Shown: in pieces, positions 13,664 through 19,810 of the stretch
Numbering within the stretch: position 1 is the first letter of the stretch
Layout of the letters: the number at the start of each line of letters is the position of its first letter
Assembly: GCA_964601265.1 (NCBI GenBank)
Contig: CAZRMT010000016.1
Span: forward strand, 1-22,345
Source: UBA4675 sp964601265
GTDB lineage: Bacteria > Bacillota > Clostridia > Christensenellales > Borkfalkiaceae
DNA: 22,345 nucleotides
Direction: 5' to 3'
Translations under genes and position numbers: made by a program
The notes under the pieces: model-generated
Told to the model about the DNA's origin: nothing
The model's database searches: none
Seen by the model: only the letters and a program-made list of their open reading frames with translations

Positions 13664-14626
13664 TTATAAACTCAACGTATGAGAAATAGCGTAAAGCTCT
13701 TCGTCAAAACGTCTGGGTTCGTTTAAAGCCTCAGTAATGTCTTCGTCGATTATTTTATTATCGCGAATACCTACTACTCTGTTACTTTTATCTTCTGCCA
13801 ACAAGTCTACCGCGCGAACTGCGCAACGGGCAGCCAAAACTCTGTCCGACATCGTCGGTGAACCACCCCTTTGAATATGTCCAAGCGTCGTACATTTTAT
13901 GGAAATACCCGCTTTTTCTTTAAGATATTTCATAATTTCGTCTTTGTCGCCCGCACCCTCGGCAAGAATAATCATATTAGAAGTCTTTCCTCTTTTTTGC
14001 GAGAAAACAAGACTTTTTGCTATTTCGTCTAAATTATACGGTTTTTCGGGGATAAGAATATATTCCGCTCCGCCTGCGACCCCCGCATATAAAGCTATGT
14101 CTCCGCAACGCCTGCCCATAACTTCTAAAAGGCTTACTCTGTCGTGCGAACTCATAGTATCTCTCAAATTGTTTATAGCCGACAAAACGGTATTTACCGA
14201 AGTATCGAATCCCAACGTGTAATCGGTATACGCCAAATCGTTGTCGATAGTCCCGGGGATTCCCACGACTTTAATTCCGCAATTATCGCTTAACGCCTTG
14301 GCTCCCCTTATAGAACCGTCTCCGCCGATAACGATAAGTCCTTCTATCCCGTAAGCGTGCAGAGTGTCCGCCGCTTGTTGCTGTCCCTCAATCGTCATAA
14401 ACAAAGGACAACGAGCGGTTTTTAAAATCGTTCCTCCCCTTTGAATTATATCCGATACGGAACGCGACGTCATAAACGAAATTTTATTGTCTATTAAACC
14501 TTGATAACCTCTTTCAACGCCGTAAACGTCAAGACCTTTGAAAAGAGCGTATCTTACGACTGCCCTGACGCAAGCGTTCATTCCGGGCGCGTCGCCACCC
14601 GAAGTTAAAACGGCAATTTTTCTCAT
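13664..14626 (-). CDS. pfkA: ATP-dependent 6-phosphofructokinase
   Basis: A 320-residue protein, the usual bacterial PfkA length, catalysing the committed ATP-driven step of glycolysis. ATP-type signatures: 'LTSGGDAPGMNA' (7-18), 'GGDGS' (101-105) with Gly at the donor-selecting position, and 'PGTIDND' (124-130) with catalytic D128. R163 in 'HDRVS', the 'MGRRCGD' loop at 170 and 'LGHIQRGGSP' bind substrate. The start chosen is the ATG at 14624-14626, which has AAGGAG upstream. The frame could extend to 14665, but that ATG abuts a TATAAT -10 box and has no ribosome site. First of two adjacent phosphofructokinases with different phosphate donors. Confidence 0.95.
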   Translation of the reverse strand: MRKIAVLTSGGDAPGMNACVRAVVRYALFKGLDVYGVERGYQGLIDNKISFMTSRSVSDIIQRGGTILKTARCPLFMTIEGQQQAADTLHAYGIEGLIVIGGDGSIRGAKALSDNCGIKVVGIPGTIDNDLAYTDYTLGFDTSVNTVLSAINNLRDTMSSHDRVSLLEVMGRRCGDIALYAGVAGGAEYILIPEKPYNLDEIAKSLVFSQKRGKTSNMIILAEGAGDKDEIMKYLKEKAGISIKCTTLGHIQRGGSPTMSDRVLAARCAVRAVDLLAEDKSNRVVGIRDNKIIDEDITEALNEPRRFDEELYAISHTLSL

Positions 14627-14667
14627 TCTTTTCTCCTTTTCAAGAGTAATTTTTGTTTCCACCATAT

Positions 14668-14676
14668 ATTATAACA
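14668..14676 (-). promoter_or_regulatory. Extended -10 promoter for pfkA
   Basis: TGTTATAAT on the minus strand is an extended -10 (TGn plus consensus TATAAT). No good -35 lies 17 bp upstream, which fits an extended -10 promoter. It is placed between hemW and pfkA, giving the glycolytic pair its own transcript. Confidence 0.6.
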
Positions 14677-14724
14677 AAACTACCGTGGTTTTTCTACTGT
14701 TTTTGCAAAATTTTATTATTTATT

Positions 14725-15837
14725 TTAATCCATTAGCTGAATTATTATTTGGTTCTGCACGTAAAGGTATTCGTCTTTTATTTTTACCCTTTTTTCGTCG
14801 TAATAAAGGTACTCGTTTAAATTTTTGAGTTTATCCTTAAAATCTTCCCTAAAATCCGTGCCAAACGCATTTTTGTACTCGTCGAAAACTATTCCGAAGC
14901 AAGTGCGTAAGTTTAGCATTGCGTACTCGAACTTTCTTTCGTCGCCCTCGATGTTTTCGCTGAAAATTTCAGGCGAGGCGTTGTTTAAAATGCAGTGGCA
15001 GTATTCGTTTATATTTTCCGTAGCGGTAAAACGGCGCTCTCTGTCAAAAGAAGAAGCCCCTAGTCCGAAACCCAAATACTCTCCCCTTTTCCAGTAGTTT
15101 AAGTTGTGTTTGGACTCGTACCCCTCTATCGCAAAATTTGAAACCTCGTATCTACGGTACCCTCTTTCGGCTAAATAGTTAACGACGAAATCGTACATAT
15201 CCGCCACCTCGTCCGCGTCGGGCAACTCGCCGTTTAAGTATTGCGTATATATAGGCGTGCCATCCTCGGCTTTTAATGCGTATACGGAAATATGTTTTAT
15301 GTCGGGCGAACACAGTGCAAAATCCAAAGATTTTTTCACTTCTTCTTCGTTTTGCCCCATAAGCCCTATCATAATATCGACGCTTAAATTATACCCCTTT
15401 AAAAGTTTTACGGCTTTTAAATAGTCGGCGGAATTATGTACCCTGTTTAATCTTTCAAGCAGTTTATCGTTATACGTTTGAAGTCCTATCGAAAAACGGT
15501 TTATCCCCGCCATTTTATATATCTTAACTTTTTCTTCGTCAATGGTTCCAGGGTTTACTTCCAACGTAATTTCCGCATTCTCCGAAAGGTCGTAATACTT
15601 TTTTATCTGCCTTACCGCGCCGAGAATATACTTTGCCTCCACGTAAGAGGGCGTTCCTCCGCCGAAATAAACGGTGTTCACGGTTTTGTTTTTATATAGA
15701 ATTGCTTTTTCTTTAATCTCTTTGTACAAACACGCAAAATACAATTCCGCCTTATCCTCTATATGAGGGAAAGAGGCGAAATCGCAATAAGTGCATTTAT
15801 TTTTACAAAAGGGAATGTGAACGTAAATTCCTGCCAT
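14725..15837 (-). CDS. hemW: Radical SAM heme chaperone HemW (HemN-like)
   Basis: A 370-residue radical SAM protein. The cluster motif C11-x3-C15-x2-C18 ('CKNKCTYCDF') lies at the very N-terminus after 'MAGIYVHIPF', and 'GGGTP' at 59-63 binds SAM. The residue two after the third Cys is Phe, not the extra Cys of true coproporphyrinogen dehydrogenase HemN. The 'HNLNYW' motif (244-249) is typical of HemW. HemW proteins bind heme and hand it to target proteins; many are misnamed oxygen-independent coproporphyrinogen oxidase. It follows lepA by 58 bp, a very common pairing in Firmicutes. GAGG precedes the start. Confidence 0.9.
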   Translation of the reverse strand: MAGIYVHIPFCKNKCTYCDFASFPHIEDKAELYFACLYKEIKEKAILYKNKTVNTVYFGGGTPSYVEAKYILGAVRQIKKYYDLSENAEITLEVNPGTIDEEKVKIYKMAGINRFSIGLQTYNDKLLERLNRVHNSADYLKAVKLLKGYNLSVDIMIGLMGQNEEEVKKSLDFALCSPDIKHISVYALKAEDGTPIYTQYLNGELPDADEVADMYDFVVNYLAERGYRRYEVSNFAIEGYESKHNLNYWKRGEYLGFGLGASSFDRERRFTATENINEYCHCILNNASPEIFSENIEGDERKFEYAMLNLRTCFGIVFDEYKNAFGTDFREDFKDKLKNLNEYLYYDEKRVKIKDEYLYVQNQIIIQLMD

Positions 15838-15866
15838 TTTATCCTCTTTTTGCGTTATTTTTAGTC

Positions 15867-15891
15867 AAAACCCCGCCTATAAGTCGGTTTT
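15867..15891 (-). terminator. Weak hairpin after lepA
   Basis: AAAACC and GGTTTT arms with a GC-containing interior lie directly after the lepA stop. On the minus strand it continues GGGGTTTTGAC. The stem is short and may not stop transcription into hemW. Confidence 0.35.
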
Positions 15892-15895
15892 TCGG

Positions 15896-17701
15896 TTAAT
15901 TACTGTCGATTTTCAATATCGAAGTGAATGCCTCGGAAGGTATCTCGACGTTGCCGAGTTTTCTCATTTTCTTTTTACCTTCTTTCTGCTTTTCCAAAAG
16001 CTTTTTCTTACGTGAAATATCTCCGCCGTAGCATTTAGCTAAAACGTCCTTTCTTAACGCCTTAACGGTTTCTCTTGCGATAACCTTTCCGCCGATTGAC
16101 GCTTGAACGGGAATTTCAAACATTTGTCTGGGGATAACCTCTTTTAATTTTTCGGCTATCGCTCTACCCCTTTCGTAAGCCTTATCTTTGTGAACTATCA
16201 TAGAAAGGGCGTCGCAAACGTCTCCGTTTAGCATCATATCGAGTTTTACGAGTTCGCTGTTTACGTAACCTTTAAGCTCGTAGTCGAAAGAAGCATAACC
16301 TTTCGTTCTCGATTTCAGCCCATCGAAAAAGTCGAAAATTATTTCGTTTAACGGTAGATGATAGGTAAGTTTTACCCTTTTTGCGTCAAGATAGGTCATA
16401 TCCAAATACACGCCTCTTTTTTCTTGACACAAGTCCATAATAGGTCCAATAAATTCGGGCGGAGTATAAATTCCCGCCTCTATTATAGGCTCCTCCATAT
16501 GCTCTATCTGCGATACGTCGGGCAAACGGGAAGGGTTGTCAACCGTTATCATAGTTCCGTCGGTTTTGTATACGTTGTACGAAACGCTCGGCGCAGTGGT
16601 TATAATTTCTAGGTCGAACTCTCTTTCCAAACGCTCTTGTATGATTTCCATATGCAAAAGTCCTAAAAATCCGCAACGGAACCCGAACCCGAGCGCAATG
16701 GAATTGTCAGGCTCGAACGTAAGCGAAGCGTCGTTCAACTTTAACTTCATAAGTGCGTCTTTAAGGTCGCCGAATTTACTGCCGTCAACGGGGAATATTC
16801 CCGAAAACACGACGGGAGCGACTTTTTTATACCCCGACATCGCTTCTTTCGTGGGATTTACAACCGTGGTTATGGTATCGCCCACGTTTATATCGGTAAT
16901 ACTTTTAATACTTGCCGTGATATAGCCGACTTCTCCGCTCGAAAGCTCGCTTTTTGCGTTTAAGTTGGGGTCGAAAGTCCCTACTTCTACAACTTCGAAA
17001 ATCTTATCCGACATAAAAGTTTTAATTTTCGTACCCGCTTTAACTACGCCGTCAAAAACTCTGACGAAACAAATTACGCCCTTAAAATTATCGTAATAGC
17101 TGTCGAAAATCAACGCCTTTAAAGGCTTGTCGTCGTTATTTTCGGGCGGGGGAACTTGTTTTACCACCGCTTCTAAAACGTCTTGAATATTTATATCGTT
17201 TTTTGCCGAAATTTTAGGGGCGTGAGAGCAGTCAAGTCCGATAACGTCCTCGATTTCTTTGGCAACTTCGTCGGGGCGAGCGGAAGCCAAGTCTATTTTG
17301 TTTATTACGGGAACGATTTCAAGGTCGGCGTCTAACGCCAAATATACGTTTGCAAGCGTTTGAGCTTCTACCCCTTGAGAGGCGTCCACTATCAAAATAG
17401 AACCCTCGCAAGCCTTTAACGAACGTGAAACTTCGTAAGTAAAGTCCACGTGCCCGGGAGTGTCGATAAGGTTGAAAATATACTCTTTCCCGTCGTTTGC
17501 TTTGTATAACATTCTCACGGGCGTAAGTTTTATGGTTATTCCCCTTTCCCTCTCTATATCCATAGAGTCCAAAAGCTGGTCTTCCATATCCCTTTGGGCA
17601 ACTTGCCCCGTGTGTTCTATTATTCTGTCCGCAAGCGTGCTTTTACCGTGGTCGATATGCGCAACTATGCAAAAATTCCTTATGTTTTCTTTAAAAGCCA
17701 T
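15896..17701 (-). CDS. lepA: Elongation factor 4 (LepA), ribosomal back-translocase GTPase
   Basis: A 601-residue translational GTPase of normal length. G1 is 'AHIDHGKST' (14-22), switch I is 'RERGITIK' around T56, G3 is 'DTPGH' (80-84) and G4 is 'NKID' near 134-137. Elongation-factor domains II, III and V follow. The LepA-specific C-terminal domain ends with 'KKLLEKQKEGKKKMRKLGNVEIP', the basic segment diagnostic of EF4. The protein acts on ribosomes, where it helps assembly or reverses faulty translocation. It is first of the lepA-hemW unit. The ribosome site is weak (AGGGGA), and a reasonable promoter is at 17734-17762. Confidence 0.96.
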   Translation of the reverse strand: MAFKENIRNFCIVAHIDHGKSTLADRIIEHTGQVAQRDMEDQLLDSMDIERERGITIKLTPVRMLYKANDGKEYIFNLIDTPGHVDFTYEVSRSLKACEGSILIVDASQGVEAQTLANVYLALDADLEIVPVINKIDLASARPDEVAKEIEDVIGLDCSHAPKISAKNDINIQDVLEAVVKQVPPPENNDDKPLKALIFDSYYDNFKGVICFVRVFDGVVKAGTKIKTFMSDKIFEVVEVGTFDPNLNAKSELSSGEVGYITASIKSITDINVGDTITTVVNPTKEAMSGYKKVAPVVFSGIFPVDGSKFGDLKDALMKLKLNDASLTFEPDNSIALGFGFRCGFLGLLHMEIIQERLEREFDLEIITTAPSVSYNVYKTDGTMITVDNPSRLPDVSQIEHMEEPIIEAGIYTPPEFIGPIMDLCQEKRGVYLDMTYLDAKRVKLTYHLPLNEIIFDFFDGLKSRTKGYASFDYELKGYVNSELVKLDMMLNGDVCDALSMIVHKDKAYERGRAIAEKLKEVIPRQMFEIPVQASIGGKVIARETVKALRKDVLAKCYGGDISRKKKLLEKQKEGKKKMRKLGNVEIPSEAFTSILKIDSN

Positions 17702-17733
17702 TTTGTCCCCTAAAAACGATATTAACTGCTAGT

Positions 17734-17762
17734 ATTATACCTAATAAGCGAACTTTTTGCAA
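17734..17762 (-). promoter_or_regulatory. Promoter of lepA-hemW
   Basis: TTGCAA (17757-17762) and consensus TATAAT (17734-17739) are separated by 17 bp on the minus strand, 33 bp upstream of the lepA start. Confidence 0.6.
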
Positions 17763-17792
17763 GCAATCCAAAAACATTTATACTCGCCGACT

Positions 17793-17818
17793 TTGTAAAA
17801 AGGGTTGAATTTTTACAA
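17793..17818. promoter_or_regulatory. 26-bp dyad between divergent lepA and phosphodiesterase promoters
   Basis: TTGTAAAAA (17793-17801) and TTTTTACAA (17810-17818) are perfect 9-bp arms with an 8-bp centre that contains most of the -35 of the plus-strand promoter. Its position suggests an operator for the phosphodiesterase gene. Confidence 0.5.
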
Positions 17819-17832
17819 AAAAGGCGTATAAT
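17805..17832 (+). promoter_or_regulatory. Promoter of the glycerophosphodiesterase gene, possibly leaderless
   Basis: TTGAAT (17805-17810), a 16-bp spacer and TATAAT (17827-17832). The -10 ends only 7 bp before the ATG at 17840, so transcription would begin at or next to the start codon. Confidence 0.6.
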
Positions 17833-17839
17833 AGTTGTT

Positions 17840-18586
17840 ATGAAGACGAGAGAACAAAAAATAAAAGAAAACGAATGGCTTTTTACTTGCCCAATCGCAC
17901 ACCGAGGGCTTGCCGATACGCAAGACTTTTTGGAAAACACCGAAAAGGCGTTTAAAAACAGCATAGATAAGGGATACCCTATCGAAACGGACGTTAGGTA
18001 CACTGCGGATAAAAAAATCGTGTGCATACACGACTCGAACCCTAAAAGAGTCGGCGGTCCCGACGTGGAAATCTCCTCGCTAACTGCTGAAGAAGTAAAG
18101 AATATTACTTTATCCGACGGAAGTCGTATTATGTTTTTCGAGGAGTTTTTATCGCTCGTAGGCGGAAAAGTTCCGCTTTTGATTGAAATAAAACACCCCG
18201 AGGAAAAAACGATAGAGCGTGACGCCATTGAAATTCTTAAAAGTTATAACGGTAAATTCGCTTTACAGTCTTTCGACCCGAAAAGCTTGTTGAGAATAAA
18301 AAAACTTGCGCCCGATATTTTAAGAGGTCAGCTTATAGGCGGTAGCAACGACAAACCGAAAACGGAAGATTTTAAGTGGTCTATCGTAAACAAATTTACC
18401 AAACCCGACTTTTTAAGCTACAATTTAGACACTTTTCATAAAACCTACTCTATCCCCACCGTTTGTTGGACGATAAGGGATTCTTCCGCAGTAGACAAGG
18501 CTTTAAAATGGAACCTTAATATCATCACGGAAGGAATGGGCGAAGAATACAAAGCAAAAAAAGGCGACGGCGTCGTTAACGATTAA
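17840..18586 (+). CDS. Glycerophosphodiester phosphodiesterase family protein
   Basis: A 248-residue TIM-barrel enzyme of the GDPD family, which hydrolyses glycerophosphodiesters to glycerol 3-phosphate and an alcohol. Hallmarks: H21-R22-G in 'IAHRG', 'ENT' (32-34), the metal ligands E49 and D51 in 'IETDVR', the catalytic H64-D65 in 'CIHDSNP', and 'LLIEIKHP' for a later metal ligand. There is no signal peptide, so it is likely cytosolic (UgpQ-like). It is the only plus-strand gene in the central block and lies divergent to lepA. No ribosome site precedes the ATG, and no other in-frame start lies between it and the HRG motif, which supports a leaderless mRNA. Confidence 0.88.
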   Translation: MKTREQKIKENEWLFTCPIAHRGLADTQDFLENTEKAFKNSIDKGYPIETDVRYTADKKIVCIHDSNPKRVGGPDVEISSLTAEEVKNITLSDGSRIMFFEEFLSLVGGKVPLLIEIKHPEEKTIERDAIEILKSYNGKFALQSFDPKSLLRIKKLAPDILRGQLIGGSNDKPKTEDFKWSIVNKFTKPDFLSYNLDTFHKTYSIPTVCWTIRDSSAVDKALKWNLNIITEGMGEEYKAKKGDGVVND

Positions 18587-18617
18587 ATAAAATATTATCA
18601 ACTTGAACGCATAAAAA

Positions 18618-18643
18618 GAGGACAACGAACGTTCGTTGTCCTC
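18618..18643. terminator. Perfect 26-bp palindromic terminator between convergent genes
   Basis: GAGGACAACGAAC is followed directly by its exact complement. On the minus strand TTTTTATGCG follows, giving a good terminator for the DUF4234 gene. On the plus strand AACTTTATAC follows, so it may also end the phosphodiesterase transcript. Confidence 0.75.
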
Positions 18644-18668
18644 AACTTTATACCGTGTATGATAAACG

Positions 18669-18977
18669 TTATCTAACGTAATTATTTATTTTGGATTGAG
18701 CAAGTAATTTCACAACTAGACTTAAATGCATTATAGAAAGCAATAAATAAACTCCCCCGCTATCGCCGACTTTTTTACCTAATTTGTAATTCCAATACAG
18801 CAAATAAATCCCAAGGGTTAGAATAACAAACAACAATGCCACTCCTCCGCTTGCCGTTTTATTTTGGGGCGACATTTTATTGCTGTCGTTAGTCAAACAC
18901 ACGAACCAATAAATAATATACAACCCGAACGTACATATGCTTAATAAAATTGCCAAAAAAAGATTTCTGTATTTCAT
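18669..18977 (-). CDS. DUF4234-like small membrane protein
   Basis: A 102-residue protein with three predicted membrane segments: about 6-26 ('LFLAILLSICTFGLYIIYWF'), 44-63 and 76-94. The 'TFGLYIIYWF' and 'TLGIYLLYWNYKL' repeats are characteristic of DUF4234, a family of unknown function. The start at 18975-18977 is chosen because GGGAG lies 7 bases ahead; the frame extends to 19007 but without a ribosome site. It is divergent from a small XRE regulator whose operators overlap this gene's promoter, so it is probably the main target of that repressor. The role is unknown; a stress- or envelope-linked function would be a guess. Confidence 0.7.
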   Translation of the reverse strand: MKYRNLFLAILLSICTFGLYIIYWFVCLTNDSNKMSPQNKTASGGVALLFVILTLGIYLLYWNYKLGKKVGDSGGVYLLLSIMHLSLVVKLLAQSKINNYVR

Positions 18978-19037
18978 CTTCCTTCTCCCTGTATTTAACA
19001 ATATCAATAAAACGTATTGAACATAATTAATATTTAT

Positions 19038-19066
19038 ATTTTACATCGTTTTGTGATGTATGTCAA
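19038..19066 (-). promoter_or_regulatory. Promoter of the DUF4234 gene
   Basis: TTGACA (19061-19066), 17 bp and TAAAAT (19038-19043) on the minus strand. The spacer is almost entirely occupied by operator O1. Confidence 0.75.
19043..19059. promoter_or_regulatory. Operator O1 of the XRE/DUF4234 divergent pair
   Basis: A 17-bp palindrome, ACATCGTTTTGTGATGT, centred in the spacer of the DUF4234 promoter. It is repeated as O2 31 bp away, so two dimers would bind the same helix face. A repressor here would block RNA polymerase directly. Confidence 0.65.
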
Positions 19067-19073
19067 GAATTTT

Positions 19074-19090
19074 ACATCATTTTATGATAT
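19074..19090. promoter_or_regulatory. Operator O2 of the XRE/DUF4234 divergent pair
   Basis: ACATCATTTTATGATAT differs from O1 at three positions, all G in O1 and A here. Counting the shared ATTTT upstream, the 22-bp blocks 19038-19059 and 19069-19090 match at 19 positions. It overlaps the likely promoter of the XRE gene (TTTACA at 19071; candidate -10 TATAAA at 19088 or TATTTT at 19094). Confidence 0.65.
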
Positions 19091-19103
19091 AAATATTTTT
19101 GAT

Positions 19104-19331
19104 ATGGATATAGCAAAGCTTATAGGGGAAAATTTAAAACAAGCAAGAAAAAATAAATGCTTGACCCAAAAAGAAGTCGCAAGTAAAATGTTTATGACGC
19201 AACAACAATACAGTCGTTTTGAAAACGGTGTTTTCGAGTTAAACTACGGTCAGATTTTATACCTTTGTTCCTTATATGAAATTACCCCAAACGAAATATA
19301 TAACGTCGACGGAAGATTTGACGAAAAGTAA
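19104..19331 (+). CDS. Small XRE-family transcriptional regulator
   Basis: A 75-residue protein consisting almost only of a Cro/CI helix-turn-helix: 'IGENLKQARKNKCLTQKEVASKM' followed by the recognition helix region 'TQQQYSRFENG' (29-39) and 'LYEITPNEIY'. The start at 19104 gives the standard XRE N-terminus; the frame is open to 19017, but the extra residues would be read through both operators. No ribosome site precedes the ATG, and the candidate -10 boxes lie within 5-16 bp of it. The message therefore has a very short leader or none, as for lambda cI from its maintenance promoter. It probably represses the divergent DUF4234 gene and itself. Confidence 0.75.
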   Translation: MDIAKLIGENLKQARKNKCLTQKEVASKMFMTQQQYSRFENGVFELNYGQILYLCSLYEITPNEIYNVDGRFDEK

Positions 19332-19337
19332 AATATA

Positions 19338-19365
19338 GGCGGGCAACGAATTATCGTTGCCCGCC
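19338..19365 (+). terminator. Terminator of the XRE gene
   Basis: GGCGGGCAACGA and TCGTTGCCCGCC form a 12-bp perfect stem with an ATTA loop followed by ACTTTTATATT, 7 bp after the stop codon. Its core resembles that of the palindrome at 18618-18643 on the other side of this gene pair. Confidence 0.8.
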
Positions 19366-19380
19366 ACTTTTATATTAATT

Positions 19381-19553
19381 TTAAACCGTTTTGTTTTTTA
19401 CTTTCATAATTCTTATTACGGAAGCTCTTTCGTTTTCGTCGAGTTTATCCTTGATGTATTTTATGGTTTCTTCTAGTTGTTTTGCGACCACGGAATTTGT
19501 GCAGACACCGTTTGCACAAATTCTTTATCATATGACTCGGATAATTTCGCCAT
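19381..19553 (-). pseudogene. Fragment of a DUF1016-type nuclease gene, fused out of frame to other sequence
   Basis: On the minus strand, codons from ATG 19551-19553 encode 'MAKLSESYDKEFVQTVSAQIPWSQNN' and then reach TAG at 19473-19475. The piece 19486-19553 aligns without gaps over 68 bp to 21871-21938 in the intact DUF1016 gene, whose product reads 'FVQTVSAQIPWSHN' there. Past the stop, another frame encodes a helical tail ending 'ERASVIRIMKVKNKTV' with TAA at 19381-19383. I do not recognise its origin. Sequence upstream of the ATG does not continue the DUF1016 protein. It is best read as a decayed remnant left by duplication or recombination. Confidence 0.6.
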
Positions 19554-19605
19554 AATGATTTTTGTAATTTTATGCAACAAACTTGTTTTTAATCACATAG
19601 AATAC

Positions 19606-19634
19606 TTGACAACTTTTATCAATTGTGATAAAGT
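19606..19634 (+). promoter_or_regulatory. Promoter of the structured leader and lipoprotein operon
   Basis: Consensus TTGACA (19606-19611), a 17-bp spacer and TAAAGT (19629-19634). The expected transcription start, about 7 bp downstream, falls at about 19641, exactly the first base of the long closing helix of the leader. Confidence 0.6.
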
Positions 19635-19635
19635 T
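19611..19635. promoter_or_regulatory. Dyad filling the promoter spacer
   Basis: AACTTTTATCA and TGATAAAGTT flank a central ATTG. The arms are complementary except for one extra T in the left arm. The dyad covers the region between -35 and -10, so a bound protein should control initiation. No cognate regulator can be named; the nearby XRE protein's own operators have a different sequence. Confidence 0.5.
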
Positions 19636-19640
19636 ACAAT

Positions 19641-19808
19641 GCTACACAAAACTGAAAAATGTACGGGCTAATGGTCTTTTCTTTTATAGAGAAGATTTTA
19701 TACCTTATGCTTAGGAGTACTATCATCATTGAATTTGATAAAAATGCAAATTTCAGCCGATGATAGTATGTTGGATTCCATTATCCCATTTATTTGGTTT
19801 TGTGTAGC
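19641..19808 (+). ncRNA. Candidate structured RNA domain (aptamer-like leader) closed by a 12-bp helix
   Basis: Helices found by eye: P1 pairs GCTACACAAAAC (19641-19652) with GTTTTGTGTAGC (19797-19808), 12 of 12. P2 pairs GGGCTAATGG (19665-19674) with CCATTATCCC (19778-19787), 9 of 10. P3 is TCTTTTC (19675-19681) with GAGAAGA (19689-19695). P4 is TACTATCATC (19718-19727) with GATGATAGTA (19759-19768), and its apex pairs TGAATTTG (19730-19737) with CAAATTTCA (19747-19755) with one bulge. The nested order P1-P2-(P3,P4) makes a three-way junction. No protein-coding frame explains the pairing. I could not match it to a riboswitch or ncRNA family I know (lysine, M-box, cobalamin, T-box and 6S were considered). 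It could be a cis-acting leader or an independent small RNA. Confidence 0.6.
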
Positions 19809-19810
19809 GA

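Noticed and set aside
14627..14665. 13-residue N-terminal extension of PfkA
   Set aside because: The upstream ATG lies 3 bp from a TATAAT box and lacks a ribosome site; the internal ATG has AAGGAG and gives the standard 320-residue length.
17722..18228. 168-codon minus-strand frame opposite the glycerophosphodiesterase gene
   Set aside because: The plus-strand protein carries all catalytic motifs; the antisense frame is Ser/Phe-rich with no domain and covers the promoter region.
19477..19671. 64-codon plus-strand frame leading into the leader RNA
   Set aside because: It is antisense to the DUF1016 fragment, has no ribosome site, and runs through the promoter dyad.
19641..19808. Known riboswitch (lysine, M-box, cobalamin, T-box) or 6S RNA
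   Set aside because: None of the conserved sequence cores I know for these classes was found, and the three-way junction does not fit 6S RNA; a covariance search is still needed.
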